Assembly: GCA_919901855.1 (NCBI GenBank) | Contig: CAKKQC010000010.1 | Span: forward strand, 107,214-171,213 | DNA length: 64,000 bases | From: a bacterium | GTDB lineage: Bacteria; Oederibacteriota; CAKKQC01 | Direction of reading: 5' to 3' | Part shown: positions 1 through 10,802 of the stretch, piece by piece | How positions within the stretch are numbered: position 1 is the first letter of the stretch | Layout: each line of letters opens with the position of its first letter | Notes under the pieces: generated by a model | Seen by the model: only the letters and a program-made list of their open reading frames with translations | Told to the model about the DNA's origin: nothing | The model's database searches: none | Made by a program: the position numbers and the translations under genes

Positions 1-779
1 GCTGCGAACGCGACGCTCCAGGCCGTCGTCTCCAGTCCCAGCGCCTTGACCGCCGCCGACGAGGGCGGACCACCGCCCGCGCGCAAGGCGGCGTCGCGGG
101 CGCGCAGCCGCCACCACATGCGGCCGGCCAGGAGGGCGAATGCCGCGGCGACGATGGGCGATCCCGATGCGGTGGCCGCGATGACGAGCGCCGCGAAGGG
201 AGCAAGGGGGGCGTAGAAGACGGAGGGCCGGGCGGGCGCGGACCTCAGGATCGTGTGGATGAAGACCGTCGTGGCGACCGCGTAGCCGGCCGGCCACGCC
301 CACCACGCGGCCACGCGCCAAGGGGCTCCGGGCCAGGCCAGCACGCCGGCGAGCAGGGCGGGCACCGTGGGCGCGAGGCTGGCCGGCGCGAGCAGCGCCA
401 GGTCGAGGGGCGGGAGCGCGGTGCGCAGGGCGAGGACGGCGCAGCCGCCCGCGGCGGCGAGCGCGACCGCGATCGCCCAGCTCCCGGCCGCCGCGGGAGG
501 GGTGGCGGCGGCGACGCAGGCGGCCCCGGCCGCCGCGAGGGTCCAGCCCAGGGGGGAGCGCCAGTCGGACCGGCCCCGCCGGGGGGATCCCAGGATTGCC
601 GCCGCGAGAGAGTGCATCCAGTCTTCGGCGGCCAGCCAGCACAGGAGTCCGGCCGCGAGGGCGGTCACGCGCCACACGGGCACGCCCGCGAGCGCGTCGA
701 GCGCCGCGCCGCCGGCCAGGCACGTCAGGAACATGGCCCACGCGCCGTGTTCGCGCGGAAGCCGGAAGGTTGTCGACAT
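1..779 (-). CDS. YwiC-like integral membrane protein (3' end beyond window)
   Basis: The frame is open from an ATG at 779 down to base 1, so at least 259 residues are visible and the C-terminus lies outside the window. The N-terminus carries the motif LPREHGAWAMF, which is characteristic of the YwiC-like family, followed by long Ala/Leu/Val-rich stretches expected of a polytopic membrane protein. The visible length is close to the family's usual size, so little is probably missing. The family has no established biochemical function; some members sit near nitrate metabolism genes, but nothing here supports that. It is transcribed away from the divergent oxidoreductase gene at 830, leaving about 50 bases between them. 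Confidence 0.8.
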   Translation of the reverse strand, partial: MSTTFRLPREHGAWAMFLTCLAGGAALDALAGVPVWRVTALAAGLLCWLAAEDWMHSLAAAILGSPRRGRSDWRSPLGWTLAAAGAACVAAATPPAAAGSWAIAVALAAAGGCAVLALRTALPPLDLALLAPASLAPTVPALLAGVLAWPGAPWRVAAWWAWPAGYAVATTVFIHTILRSAPARPSVFYAPLAPFAALVIAATASGSPIVAAAFALLAGRMWWRLRARDAALRAGGGPPSSAAVKALGLETTAWSVAFA

Positions 780-815
780 GCTTCCAGAGTAGCCGTTCCG
801 GGCTCGGGGGGCCAG

Positions 816-821
816 TATAAT
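816..821 (+). promoter_or_regulatory. Perfect -10 box (TATAAT), probable leaderless promoter
   Basis: TATAAT ends 8 bases before the ATG at 830. Transcription would start at or next to the start codon, so the message is probably leaderless. No convincing -35 element is visible 17 bases upstream. It belongs to a recurrent pattern in this window. Confidence 0.6.
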
Positions 822-829
822 GCCCGGAC

Positions 830-1969
830 ATGGGCATCAAGCTCGGTCTCGTCGGGGTCGGCGCCTTCGGCCGTGGGTTCGCCGGACTGTACCGGCGGCA
901 CCCGCTGGTGTCCCGGCTGGCGCTGTGCGATCTTGACCCGAAGCGGCTTGCCGACTGTGCGCGCGACCACGGCATCACGGAGACCTATCCCAGCCTCGAC
1001 GCGATCTGCCGCACGGACCTCGACGCCCTCGTCATCATCACCCAGCCCTGGCTCCACGCGCCCCAGGCGGTCCAGGCGATGGAGGCCGGGAAGCACGTGT
1101 ACAGCGCTGTGCCCATGGCGTCCGACGCCGACGGGAACCGGATGCTCGAGTGGTGCGACCGGATCATCGAGACCTCGCGGCGGACCGGCCGGTTCTACAT
1201 GATGGGCGAGACGTCGTATTTCCGGCCCGAGGCCATGTATGCCCGGCGCCGCCGGGCGGACTTCGGGACGTTCGTGCACGCGGAAGGCATGTACTTCCAC
1301 GACGTGGACCTGCCCGCATGCAGCCTGCGCGACGTCGCGAAGGCGCGCTGGGGCCGGGCCTGGACGCCGGCCAAGGCGGGCGGGATCCCGATGCACTACC
1401 CCACGCACTCGCTGGGGGGATTCGTGTCCGTCATGCGGGCCCGCGTCACGGAGGTGGCCGCGTTCGGGTTCCATTTTCCCGGCGACGACTGGCACCGCTC
1501 CGACACGGAGGACGGCAACGTGCTCGCCAACGAGACCGCCCTGATGAAGATGAGCAACGGGGCCACGGCCGAGATCAAGGAGTACCGGCGCGTGGGCGCG
1601 TTCGGCCACGAGGGGTTCAGCCTCTACGGGACGAAGGCGTCGCTCGTGGACAGCTTCGGACGGGTCCGGTGGATGACCTGGGAAGCGGAGGCGGACCTGA
1701 CGCCCGAGGCGATGCGGGACCCCCTGCCGCCGGACGTCGCGGCGGCGTTCCGCGACGAGTCGGGCGAGACCGGGTACGGCGGCCACGGCGGATCCCACGC
1801 GTACCTCGTCGACGAGTTCGTCCAGGCGCTCTACGCCCGCCGGCAGCCGGCGATCAACGCGTGGGAGGCGGTCCGGTACCTCGCGCCCGGCATCGTCGCG
1901 CACCAGTCGGCGCTCCGCGGGGGCGAGCTCCTGAAGGTTCCCGACTGGGGTGCCCCCCCCGCAAGTTAA
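830..1969 (+). CDS. Gfo/Idh/MocA family NAD(P)-dependent oxidoreductase
   Basis: This 379-residue protein begins with a Rossmann nucleotide-binding motif (GLVGVGAFGRG, residues 6-16), an acidic residue at the end of beta strand 2 (CDLDP), and then the family segment around EAGKHVYSAVPMA near residues 86-98. In typical Gfo/Idh/MocA enzymes this is a Glu-Lys-Pro catalytic motif; here Lys-Pro is replaced by Val-Pro, so ordinary sugar dehydrogenase chemistry is not assured. The length is normal for the family and the substrate cannot be deduced. The start is supported by the TATAAT box just upstream. It converges with the DUF11 protein gene, and the two stop codons overlap at 1966-1969. Confidence 0.85.
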   Translation: MGIKLGLVGVGAFGRGFAGLYRRHPLVSRLALCDLDPKRLADCARDHGITETYPSLDAICRTDLDALVIITQPWLHAPQAVQAMEAGKHVYSAVPMASDADGNRMLEWCDRIIETSRRTGRFYMMGETSYFRPEAMYARRRRADFGTFVHAEGMYFHDVDLPACSLRDVAKARWGRAWTPAKAGGIPMHYPTHSLGGFVSVMRARVTEVAAFGFHFPGDDWHRSDTEDGNVLANETALMKMSNGATAEIKEYRRVGAFGHEGFSLYGTKASLVDSFGRVRWMTWEAEADLTPEAMRDPLPPDVAAAFRDESGETGYGGHGGSHAYLVDEFVQALYARRQPAINAWEAVRYLAPGIVAHQSALRGGELLKVPDWGAPPAS

Positions 1970-4900
1970 TTAATCGTGATGCGGTAGCAGCCGCAGCCCG
2001 TGGTGTTGACGCCCGTGTAGGGCACGGTCCACCGGAGCCACCGCGTACCCGCGATCGGGTTGCCTGTGGTGAAGGAGGCCGCCGGCGGCATCGTCGCCGA
2101 GGCCGCGGTCGTGTAGGCCACCGTCAGGTTCAGGCCGTTCGTGTTGCCGCAACTCAGGGCGGCCGTCGAGGCCTCGGGCACGAAGGTGGTCCCGACCGGG
2201 AGCGCGTCGGTGATGACGAACGTGAACGCGCTCCCCGAGGAGAAGTTACTCCAGCACACCTTGAACTGGACGGTGTCGCCGGAGGCGGCCACGGTGAGTT
2301 TCGGGGTCTTCTGGAGCTTGACGTCGGCGGCGACCACGAGGATGGCGGTCAGCCCGTTGACGGACCCGTCTCCCGTGTCCATGCCCACGATCGTCTGCAT
2401 GCCCATCCGGACGAGCGTGACGCCCAGGAATATCTTGATTCCGTCCTCGTCGGGCGCCGAAGTGCAGGCCGCCTTGCTGGACCAGGTGAAATTGTAGAGG
2501 TCCATCCCCGTGCCCCCGATCGCGGCGGCGGGATCGGTAGAGGTGAAGCTGGTGGTGCCGCAGTAGTCCGTTTTCGTCGTGCCGCTGGTATCCTTGACGA
2601 TGACCGTGATCCAGAAGGTCTGGCCCGAGAACACGACCGGCGGGGCGATGAATTCGTAGTGGACGCCCTCCTGCAGGAACGGCGCCGTGTAGCCCTTCTC
2701 GGAGCCCGTCTCCGCGATGAACTGGGTCACGACGTTCCCCTGGAAAGCGTTGGGCAGGACCGTGATCTTGTAGTTGTACGGCGGGGTCACGGGCCACTGG
2801 GCGATCTGGAGGAACGCCACGCACTGGTCGGGTCCCGTCGTCGTGAAACTCGTGGTCAGCCCGGCGCCCGAGGTCATGTTGACGACCATGCCCTTCTTGG
2901 GGCAGAAGACGTCGATGGAGTAGATGTCCCTCACGCCGCTCTTGTCGGCGCTGCCCTCGTCCAGCCTGTAGTGGAGCCAGTACTCGATGCCGGTCTGGTT
3001 GCCGTCGGCGGCGTGCATGACCGCGCCGCCCGACCAGAGGGAGTACACGCGGATGCCGGCCAAGACCTGGATGGGTCCGCCCGAGATCAGCTCGACCTTG
3101 GAGAGCACGAGGCTGCTCGTGCCGACGTTGAAGAACGCGCCGTCGAGCGGGTAGATCCGGGGGTTGTTGGCGGCGGCGATCCCCGCCGGCGCCGTGTGCG
3201 TTCCCTGCAACTGCCACGTCCCGGAAGTTCCGTTCAGGTACGCGCACATGGGGGGAGTGGGGACGAGGTTGTCCGGGATGTAGCGCCAGACCCGGTATAC
3301 GGCGTCCGCGACTCCGAGGTTGCCGATGACCACCTTGTTGGCCTGGGCCGCGGACTGGTGGATGCCGTAGAAGTTCGCCGTCTGGCCGGGCTTCGAGACG
3401 ACGTTGCCGGTTTCCCGCGTCGGGAAGAACGCGGCCTCGTTGTCCGAGTGGCCCCCCTGGTTCAACTGGGGGTTTGTGAGCAGGCCCTGGTTGATGATGA
3501 GCTGGCCCTGCGACGACACGCTGCGGTAGGGGCCCACGTCCGCGAGCGCGGTCGTCGTGTCGTACGCCTGGCTCTCGGGCGCCAGGTCGTACGTCGCCCA
3601 GATGTCCCAGGACAGCGTGCCGTAATCCCACTTGAAGAGGTATACGGACGTGTCGAGGGTCGGGATGTGCACGCCGTAGGGGTCCATGCTCGTGTTGATC
3701 AGCGAGAGGCCGTCACCCCACCCGTTGCTCCACTCGGGTCCCGCGTAGCGTTTCCACATGTAGTGCATGAGTCCGGTGTAGGACAGCGTGGTCGCGGGGG
3801 CGTAGGTGTGGTTGTCCTGGTCGTGCGACGTGCAGTAGGTCAGGCACTGCCAGAGAGTGGGGGCGTTCGACGTAAGCTTGTGGATCCAGTGCAGGGGGAA
3901 GATGAGCGCCGGGCATTGCCGCGTCTGGAGGCCCATGATGGCCGACGGGTCCGCGACGTTGGTCGGGTCGAAGAGGGCGGGCACGCGTTCCGCCTTGCAT
4001 CCCGCGATTCCGCCGAGGGGGAAGCCGGTGAGACAGGATCCCCAGTAATCCCCGATGGACGCGCTGACGCCCCCCGCGTTCGCCCAGCCCGCTCCCACGT
4101 AGTAGAGGCCGCGCAGCTCGAACTGGGTCTTCTTGTTCAGGGGCTCGAAGAAGAGGAAGTACCCGGGGCAGTTGGCCGCCCCCATGCCGTACCCGACGTA
4201 GCTCGTGTACATGGTGGGGAGGACGATGGGCGCCAGGTGCGCGAAGTTTCGCGGCTGTCCGGAGTAGCCCGTGCCGTTTGCGATGCCCGACCGGCCGTAT
4301 TCGAGCACGCTCACGATGTTGACGACCGTGCCGCGCGCCTGCGCGACCGGGCTGACCTTCGCCTTCCACCGGAGCTGGAGGGTCATCTGCGGCGGCATGT
4401 CCAGCCGCCACGTGATGATCGTATTCCCGCCGGTCTTGACCACGCCCGGCGTGGCGGCGGCGCATCCCGTCGGGGTCATCGTCCACCCGGCGCACGGGTC
4501 CTCGAGCCCGGTGTCCGGCGCCCAGACGTCGAGGTCGGCCGGCACCGTGTCCCACATGTGCACGTCCCACCAGGTCTTGGTCGTGGAGAGGTTCTTGATG
4601 AAGATGGAGTAGATCATCTCGTCCGGCGGCTGGCCGTAGGTCGGCGAGAAGAGGATGTCGTTGTCGCCGAGGCTCCAGAACCAGAACCGCTTGACCACCG
4701 TCGACACCGGCGGGTTGACGGCGGAACCGGGACAGCCGGCGGAGATGCCGTTGAAGAAGACCTGGGCCGTGTTGTTGAGCCGCAGGCCTTCCGGCGCGGC
4801 GACATCGCCGGACCCCGGCTCGAAGCCCTCCCCGTTCCCCCAGTCCACCGACAGCGCGAACCGGATCTCGTTCGTCGGGCCCCACGCCGGGACGTTGCCG

Positions 4901-5775
4901 GGCACCGGGTTGATCGTCCACCGGAGGATGTCGGGCGGTCCGATGAGCGGATCATAGCCGATGTCGGGGGCGTTGCCGGAGCCGACGACGTAGTGCGTGT
5001 AGGGCGGCTGGGAGTCCACGATCTGGATCGAGGTGAGCGGGTTGGTCCCCGGCTTGCCGTAGAAGATCGTGTACATGATCGTTTCGCCCGGGACGATCGT
5101 GGTCTGGTTCGACTTCTTGTAAGCCCACGCGATCGTGCTGAGGTCCGAGCCCATGTCGTACCAGGGCACGATACAGTCCGCGTTGTCGGTGATGGACCCG
5201 AACCCTCCGCTGGTCGGGAATCCCATGCTGACCGTCTCCATGTTCCCCGGGCACGGGGTGATGTCTATGTAGATGTCGATCGTGAAATAGGCGCCGCACG
5301 CGGGGGCGCCGCACAGGTCCGCGCACCCGCTTACATCGGGTCCCGAGCCCTTCCAGGTCCAGGCGTTGTAGGGGCCGGAGTCCTCGGTGTAGAGACCGGC
5401 GAACGTCATCGGGAAGAACCCGGAGTTCACGCTGGAGCACCGGACCTTCCATTGGACGTTCGTGATGTCGGTGGGACCGGCCGTGCCGAAGTTGACGAGG
5501 GTCAGGCCCGTGAGGTTCTCCGTCGGCACCCAGTTGCAGCCGTCCACCGCCGCGCACATCCACATGTCGAAGGACCCGGCGTAGACCATCTTCCAGTTCG
5601 GGAAGAGCATGGTGGCCGCCGTAGCATTGCCGTTGGGCCAGGAGTCGATCATGCACACGTCGGCTCGGGCGGGGGGGGATGCCAGTATCCCCCCGGCCAC
5701 CACGGCCACCCGAAGGGCACGCGACAGCCGCACGCCCCGGGGCCACCCGAGTCGGTTCAGCACAGAATCGAACAT
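1966..5775 (-). CDS. Large secreted protein with DUF11-type repeats
   Basis: The predicted 1269-residue product has a signal peptide (basic N-terminus, hydrophobic core, cleavage near ARA-DV at about residue 38). At least three segments resemble DUF11/conserved-repeat domains: they contain phrases such as PGETIMYTIFY, IVDSQPP and GDTVQFKVCWSN followed by VITDALPVGTTF, which recur in bacterial surface proteins with Ig-like folds. The chain is rich in Trp, Pro, Gly, Thr and in scattered Cys. The ATG at 5775 was chosen because it places the signal peptide at the N-terminus and has GGGAGGAG upstream; the frame stays open further upstream, to 5916. No anchor or sorting tail was recognised. It is divergent from the AraC-type regulator, which may control it. 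Confidence 0.8.
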   Translation of the reverse strand: MFDSVLNRLGWPRGVRLSRALRVAVVAGGILASPPARADVCMIDSWPNGNATAATMLFPNWKMVYAGSFDMWMCAAVDGCNWVPTENLTGLTLVNFGTAGPTDITNVQWKVRCSSVNSGFFPMTFAGLYTEDSGPYNAWTWKGSGPDVSGCADLCGAPACGAYFTIDIYIDITPCPGNMETVSMGFPTSGGFGSITDNADCIVPWYDMGSDLSTIAWAYKKSNQTTIVPGETIMYTIFYGKPGTNPLTSIQIVDSQPPYTHYVVGSGNAPDIGYDPLIGPPDILRWTINPVPGNVPAWGPTNEIRFALSVDWGNGEGFEPGSGDVAAPEGLRLNNTAQVFFNGISAGCPGSAVNPPVSTVVKRFWFWSLGDNDILFSPTYGQPPDEMIYSIFIKNLSTTKTWWDVHMWDTVPADLDVWAPDTGLEDPCAGWTMTPTGCAAATPGVVKTGGNTIITWRLDMPPQMTLQLRWKAKVSPVAQARGTVVNIVSVLEYGRSGIANGTGYSGQPRNFAHLAPIVLPTMYTSYVGYGMGAANCPGYFLFFEPLNKKTQFELRGLYYVGAGWANAGGVSASIGDYWGSCLTGFPLGGIAGCKAERVPALFDPTNVADPSAIMGLQTRQCPALIFPLHWIHKLTSNAPTLWQCLTYCTSHDQDNHTYAPATTLSYTGLMHYMWKRYAGPEWSNGWGDGLSLINTSMDPYGVHIPTLDTSVYLFKWDYGTLSWDIWATYDLAPESQAYDTTTALADVGPYRSVSSQGQLIINQGLLTNPQLNQGGHSDNEAAFFPTRETGNVVSKPGQTANFYGIHQSAAQANKVVIGNLGVADAVYRVWRYIPDNLVPTPPMCAYLNGTSGTWQLQGTHTAPAGIAAANNPRIYPLDGAFFNVGTSSLVLSKVELISGGPIQVLAGIRVYSLWSGGAVMHAADGNQTGIEYWLHYRLDEGSADKSGVRDIYSIDVFCPKKGMVVNMTSGAGLTTSFTTTGPDQCVAFLQIAQWPVTPPYNYKITVLPNAFQGNVVTQFIAETGSEKGYTAPFLQEGVHYEFIAPPVVFSGQTFWITVIVKDTSGTTKTDYCGTTSFTSTDPAAAIGGTGMDLYNFTWSSKAACTSAPDEDGIKIFLGVTLVRMGMQTIVGMDTGDGSVNGLTAILVVAADVKLQKTPKLTVAASGDTVQFKVCWSNFSSGSAFTFVITDALPVGTTFVPEASTAALSCGNTNGLNLTVAYTTAASATMPPAASFTTGNPIAGTRWLRWTVPYTGVNTTGCGCYRITIN

Positions 5776-5909
5776 ACCCGTCCGGCCTTCTCCTCCCGTT
5801 GGTCCAGCCCCCCCCGTTGCCCCCTGATTACAACCCGTTGCCCGTGATCCGTCTTTGAGTATTTCGCTCAGATAATTACGTTCTTGCTTGTATAGTATAC
5901 GCATCCCGC
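5776..5909. promoter_or_regulatory. AT-rich divergent promoter region with small dyads
   Basis: This 134-base spacer separates the divergent secreted-protein and AraC-type genes and is unusually AT-rich for the window. It holds an inverted repeat GTATA-G-TATAC at 5890-5900, which overlaps -10-like boxes in both directions, and a looser dyad TGAG-N7-CTCA near 5856-5870. These are plausible binding sites for the adjacent regulator; that is inference. Confidence 0.4.
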
Positions 5910-7544
5910 ATGGCAAGTGACAGATTGGACCCCCGGCTCGTGGCGTTGCTGGACGATGCCTGCTGGCTCATCTACCGGCTTTTCGGGGTGAGCGCAAGGC
6001 CCCGGCTGCGCCGCATCGACCCGCGTGATGCCTCGTGGGAGTCCATGCATCCCTGGATCTGCCACTTCGCCCATACCGGCGAGGCTTGGCAGCCCGCCGA
6101 GCCGGCGCACCGGCGGGACGCGGAGCGCCCGGTCTGCCGGCTGGCGGCCTCCCGGGACACCCCCGCGGGTCTGCCGCCGCGGGGCACCTGCGTGACGGGG
6201 CTTTCCTGGCTGAGCGTGCCGCTCGACCTCGGGCGCGGAGCCGAGGGTTCCCTCGTGCTGGGGCCGTTCCTGTCCCATCCGCCCACCGAGCGGGGGTTTC
6301 GCGCCCTCTGCGTACGGCTCAAGATTCCCCGGTGGGCCCACATGCGATGGGCGTACATGCAGAGCCCGGTTCTGTCCCCCGCGCGAGAGGGCCCGCTCCT
6401 GGAATTCTGCCGTAGCGTGTTCGGCCTCGTGCGCCAGCGGTACGCGGTCCTCCTCCGCGGCGGCACCTGGGAGGACGCGACCCGGTCGGGGCCGGACGCG
6501 CCCGAATCCGCGTACCCGGCCCTGCGGCTCGCCGAGGACCTGCCGATCCGGATCTACGGCGTCTTCGTGAACTACCGCGAGCTCGGCGCCGAGGAGGCCC
6601 GGCCCGTCCGGATCGACACCTGCGCGCTCGAGTACGTGGACGGCGGCCGGTGCCGGACGACGGTGAACGACCGCGCCCTGGACCTCGGGCACGGCCAGAT
6701 GGTCCTCCTGCTGCCCGGGGACCGGGTCGCGATGGCGCCGGCCCCGGGGCTGGACCGGTGCGAGTTGATCACGATCACGTTCGTCGCCACGGCGTCCCTG
6801 CTCGCGCCGTTCGCCGGGACGGCGCACACCCTCGACGCTTTCCAGCTCACCCTCCTGTCGCGGATGACGGACCTCGCGGCCGCCCTCGGGGACTCCGCCC
6901 ACCGGTCCTCGGAGATGAAGCTCATGCTGGCCCAGTTGATCCTGGGGACGCGCGAGCCCCCGGCGCCCGCCCGGATCGTCCAGCCGGTCGCGTCCGCGCG
7001 CGCGCGGGCGGCCCACAGCCCGACGGTCCGGGAGATCCTGCGGTACCTCGAGGACACGGTCGAGGAGCGGATCCGGTTCCCGGAGCTGGCTCGCCGGTTC
7101 CGCATGAGCACGCCCACCCTCCGCCGGATTTTCAGGGCGGAGGTGGGGATGTCGCCCAGGGCCTACCGCCAGCAGCAGGTCATCACGCGGGCGAAACTGC
7201 TCCTGCACCGGGGCAACCTGTCCGTGACCGAGGTGGCCCGGCGGCTCGGGTTCTGCTCGGTCGCCTACTTCTCCCACGCGTTCACGAAGGCGGCGAAGGT
7301 GAACCCGCGGGAGTACGCGAAGTCCCTCCAGCCGACCGTGCGCCAGATCGAGCAGGCGAGGGTCCTCCTCCAGGCGGGCGACCTGGCCCCCGCCGAGATC
7401 GCGACGCGCATGGGGTTCACCTCGGTTCACAGCTTCGCCCAGGCCTTTAAACAGCAGGTGGGTATCTCGCCGACGAAGTATCCCGGGACGGCGGGCCCTG
7501 CGGCGGGACCCCCGCCCCGCCGCGGCCGGGAGGGGAAGCCCTGA
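5910..7544 (+). CDS. AraC-family regulator with three helix-turn-helix units
   Basis: The 544-residue protein has an N-terminal region of about 190 residues of unrecognised type, perhaps a PocR-like sensor. A cupin-like sensory segment follows (about 210-300). The C-terminus has AraC-type DNA-binding units: HTH1 near 387-411 (RIRFPELARRFRMSTPTLRR), HTH2 near 437-463 (SVTEVARRLGFCSVAYFSHA), and a third unit near 492-516 (APAEIATRMGFTSVHSFAQA) that resembles HTH2. Standard AraC/XylS proteins carry two. The ATG at 5910 lies 13 bases after TATAGT. It is divergent from the large secreted protein gene, its likeliest local target. The inducer is unknown. Confidence 0.85.
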   Translation: MASDRLDPRLVALLDDACWLIYRLFGVSARPRLRRIDPRDASWESMHPWICHFAHTGEAWQPAEPAHRRDAERPVCRLAASRDTPAGLPPRGTCVTGLSWLSVPLDLGRGAEGSLVLGPFLSHPPTERGFRALCVRLKIPRWAHMRWAYMQSPVLSPAREGPLLEFCRSVFGLVRQRYAVLLRGGTWEDATRSGPDAPESAYPALRLAEDLPIRIYGVFVNYRELGAEEARPVRIDTCALEYVDGGRCRTTVNDRALDLGHGQMVLLLPGDRVAMAPAPGLDRCELITITFVATASLLAPFAGTAHTLDAFQLTLLSRMTDLAAALGDSAHRSSEMKLMLAQLILGTREPPAPARIVQPVASARARAAHSPTVREILRYLEDTVEERIRFPELARRFRMSTPTLRRIFRAEVGMSPRAYRQQQVITRAKLLLHRGNLSVTEVARRLGFCSVAYFSHAFTKAAKVNPREYAKSLQPTVRQIEQARVLLQAGDLAPAEIATRMGFTSVHSFAQAFKQQVGISPTKYPGTAGPAAGPPPRRGREGKP

Positions 7545-7550
7545 ACGCGA

Positions 7551-7556
7551 TACAAT
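7551..7556 (+). promoter_or_regulatory. -10 box (TACAAT) for tRNA-Ser
   Basis: TACAAT ends 7 bases before the first base of the tRNA-Ser gene at 7564, the expected distance from a -10 box to the transcription start. It therefore calibrates the -10 motif of this genome against a gene whose 5' end is known. Confidence 0.6.
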
Positions 7557-7563
7557 CGATGGC

Positions 7564-7653
7564 GGAGAGGTGTCCGAGCGGTTGAAGGAGCGCGCCTGGA
7601 GAGCGCGTAGACGCCCAAACAGTGTCTCCCGGGTTCGAATCCCGGCCTCTCCG
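7564..7653 (+). tRNA. tRNA-Ser (anticodon GGA)
   Basis: The acceptor arms GGAGAGG (7564-7570) and CCTCTCC (7646-7652) pair, with discriminator G at 7653. The anticodon arm reads GCGCG-CCTGGAG-AGCGCG with anticodon GGA. The long variable arm and the T-loop GGTTCGAATCC are typical of tRNA-Ser. CCA is not encoded: the next bases are CCC. It converges with tadA, which is read from the other strand and ends at 7668. Confidence 0.95.
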
Positions 7654-7667
7654 CCCTCATACATAGC

Positions 7668-10098
<2,431 letters not shown>

Positions 10099-10111
10099 TT
10101 GGGATGAAGTC

Positions 10112-10185
10112 CGCGCCCTGAGGGAGTCGAACCCCCGGCCTTCTGGTTCGTAGCCAGACGCTCTATCCAGCTGAGCTAAGGGCGC
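10112..10185 (-). tRNA. tRNA-Arg (anticodon ACG)
   Basis: On the minus strand the gene begins GCGCCCTTAGCTCAGCTGGA. Acceptor arms GCGCCCT and AGGGCGC pair, the anticodon arm CTGG-CTACGAA-CCAG gives ACG, and the T arm contains GGTTCGACTCC. Discriminator G; CCA is not encoded. A34 of this anticodon is the usual substrate of TadA, encoded 2 kb away. The sulfatase gene starts 13 bases downstream. Confidence 0.95.
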
Positions 10186-10253
10186 GTATGGGTTCCATAT
10201 TAGCGCATGCCCGGAGTCTCCCGCACTCGCGCCTTGCCGCAGCCTGACGTGGG

Positions 10254-10799
10254 CTAATCTTCCACTGCCGGGAGTTTGCGCTCCCAGACCGCATGGCCAC
10301 TCTGCAGCTTGTTGGGCAGGTCCGCGAATCCGAGCTTGTCGAGGAAGGAGGCGGCGTCCGTGTGCCGCGGGTGCAGGCGGACGCGCACGAAGTTGATGCC
10401 CTGCGGCCGGGCCCAGTCGTAGAGCCCGGTGAAGAACTCGCGTCCGTACCCCTTGCGCTGGTTCTCCTCCGCGATCATGAGCAGGCCGACGAAGATGACC
10501 GTCTCGGCGGGGAAGCCCAGAACGAACTGGCCGGTGCCGATGAACCCGGATTGGCCCTTGAGCGCGAGCCCGAACGGGAACAGGGAGGCGCGCGTTACCC
10601 CCGGCGGGGGCTCGCCCGCGACCAGGCCGGCGAGCAGTTCGGCGACGAAGTCCGGGTCCGGAGGCGCCCCGAACTCGGCCTCCACGAACTTCGGAGACCC
10701 GAGTACGGCCTTCCCGGCCTCCGCGGCGTTGTCGGGGGAGAGGAAGACGATATCAAGCCGGTCGGTGGAGAAGACCGCGACGGCTTCGGCGGTCGCCAC
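10254..10799 (-). CDS. GNAT-family N-acetyltransferase
   Basis: The 181-residue product has the GNAT acetyl-CoA-binding signature EENQRKGYGREFFTGLYDWA (Q/R-x-x-G-x-G/A in motif A), followed by a beta strand with VRVRLHP and the motif B-like stretch TDAASFLDKLGF. It resembles the RimJ/RimL-type single-domain acetyltransferases, but the acceptor substrate cannot be told from sequence. It starts 3 bases after the stop of the Do-like protease gene on the same strand, so the two are probably co-transcribed. Confidence 0.8.
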   Translation of the reverse strand: MATAEAVAVFSTDRLDIVFLSPDNAAEAGKAVLGSPKFVEAEFGAPPDPDFVAELLAGLVAGEPPPGVTRASLFPFGLALKGQSGFIGTGQFVLGFPAETVIFVGLLMIAEENQRKGYGREFFTGLYDWARPQGINFVRVRLHPRHTDAASFLDKLGFADLPNKLQSGHAVWERKLPAVED

Positions 10800-10802
10800 G
10801 GC

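Noticed and set aside
1150-5847. A 1565-residue open frame on the plus strand opposite the secreted DUF11-type protein.
   Set aside because: Its translation is an Arg/Gly/Asp/Val-rich low-complexity chain with no domain or signal, as expected for a frame antisense to a GC-rich gene. The minus strand encodes a protein with a signal peptide and recognisable repeats.
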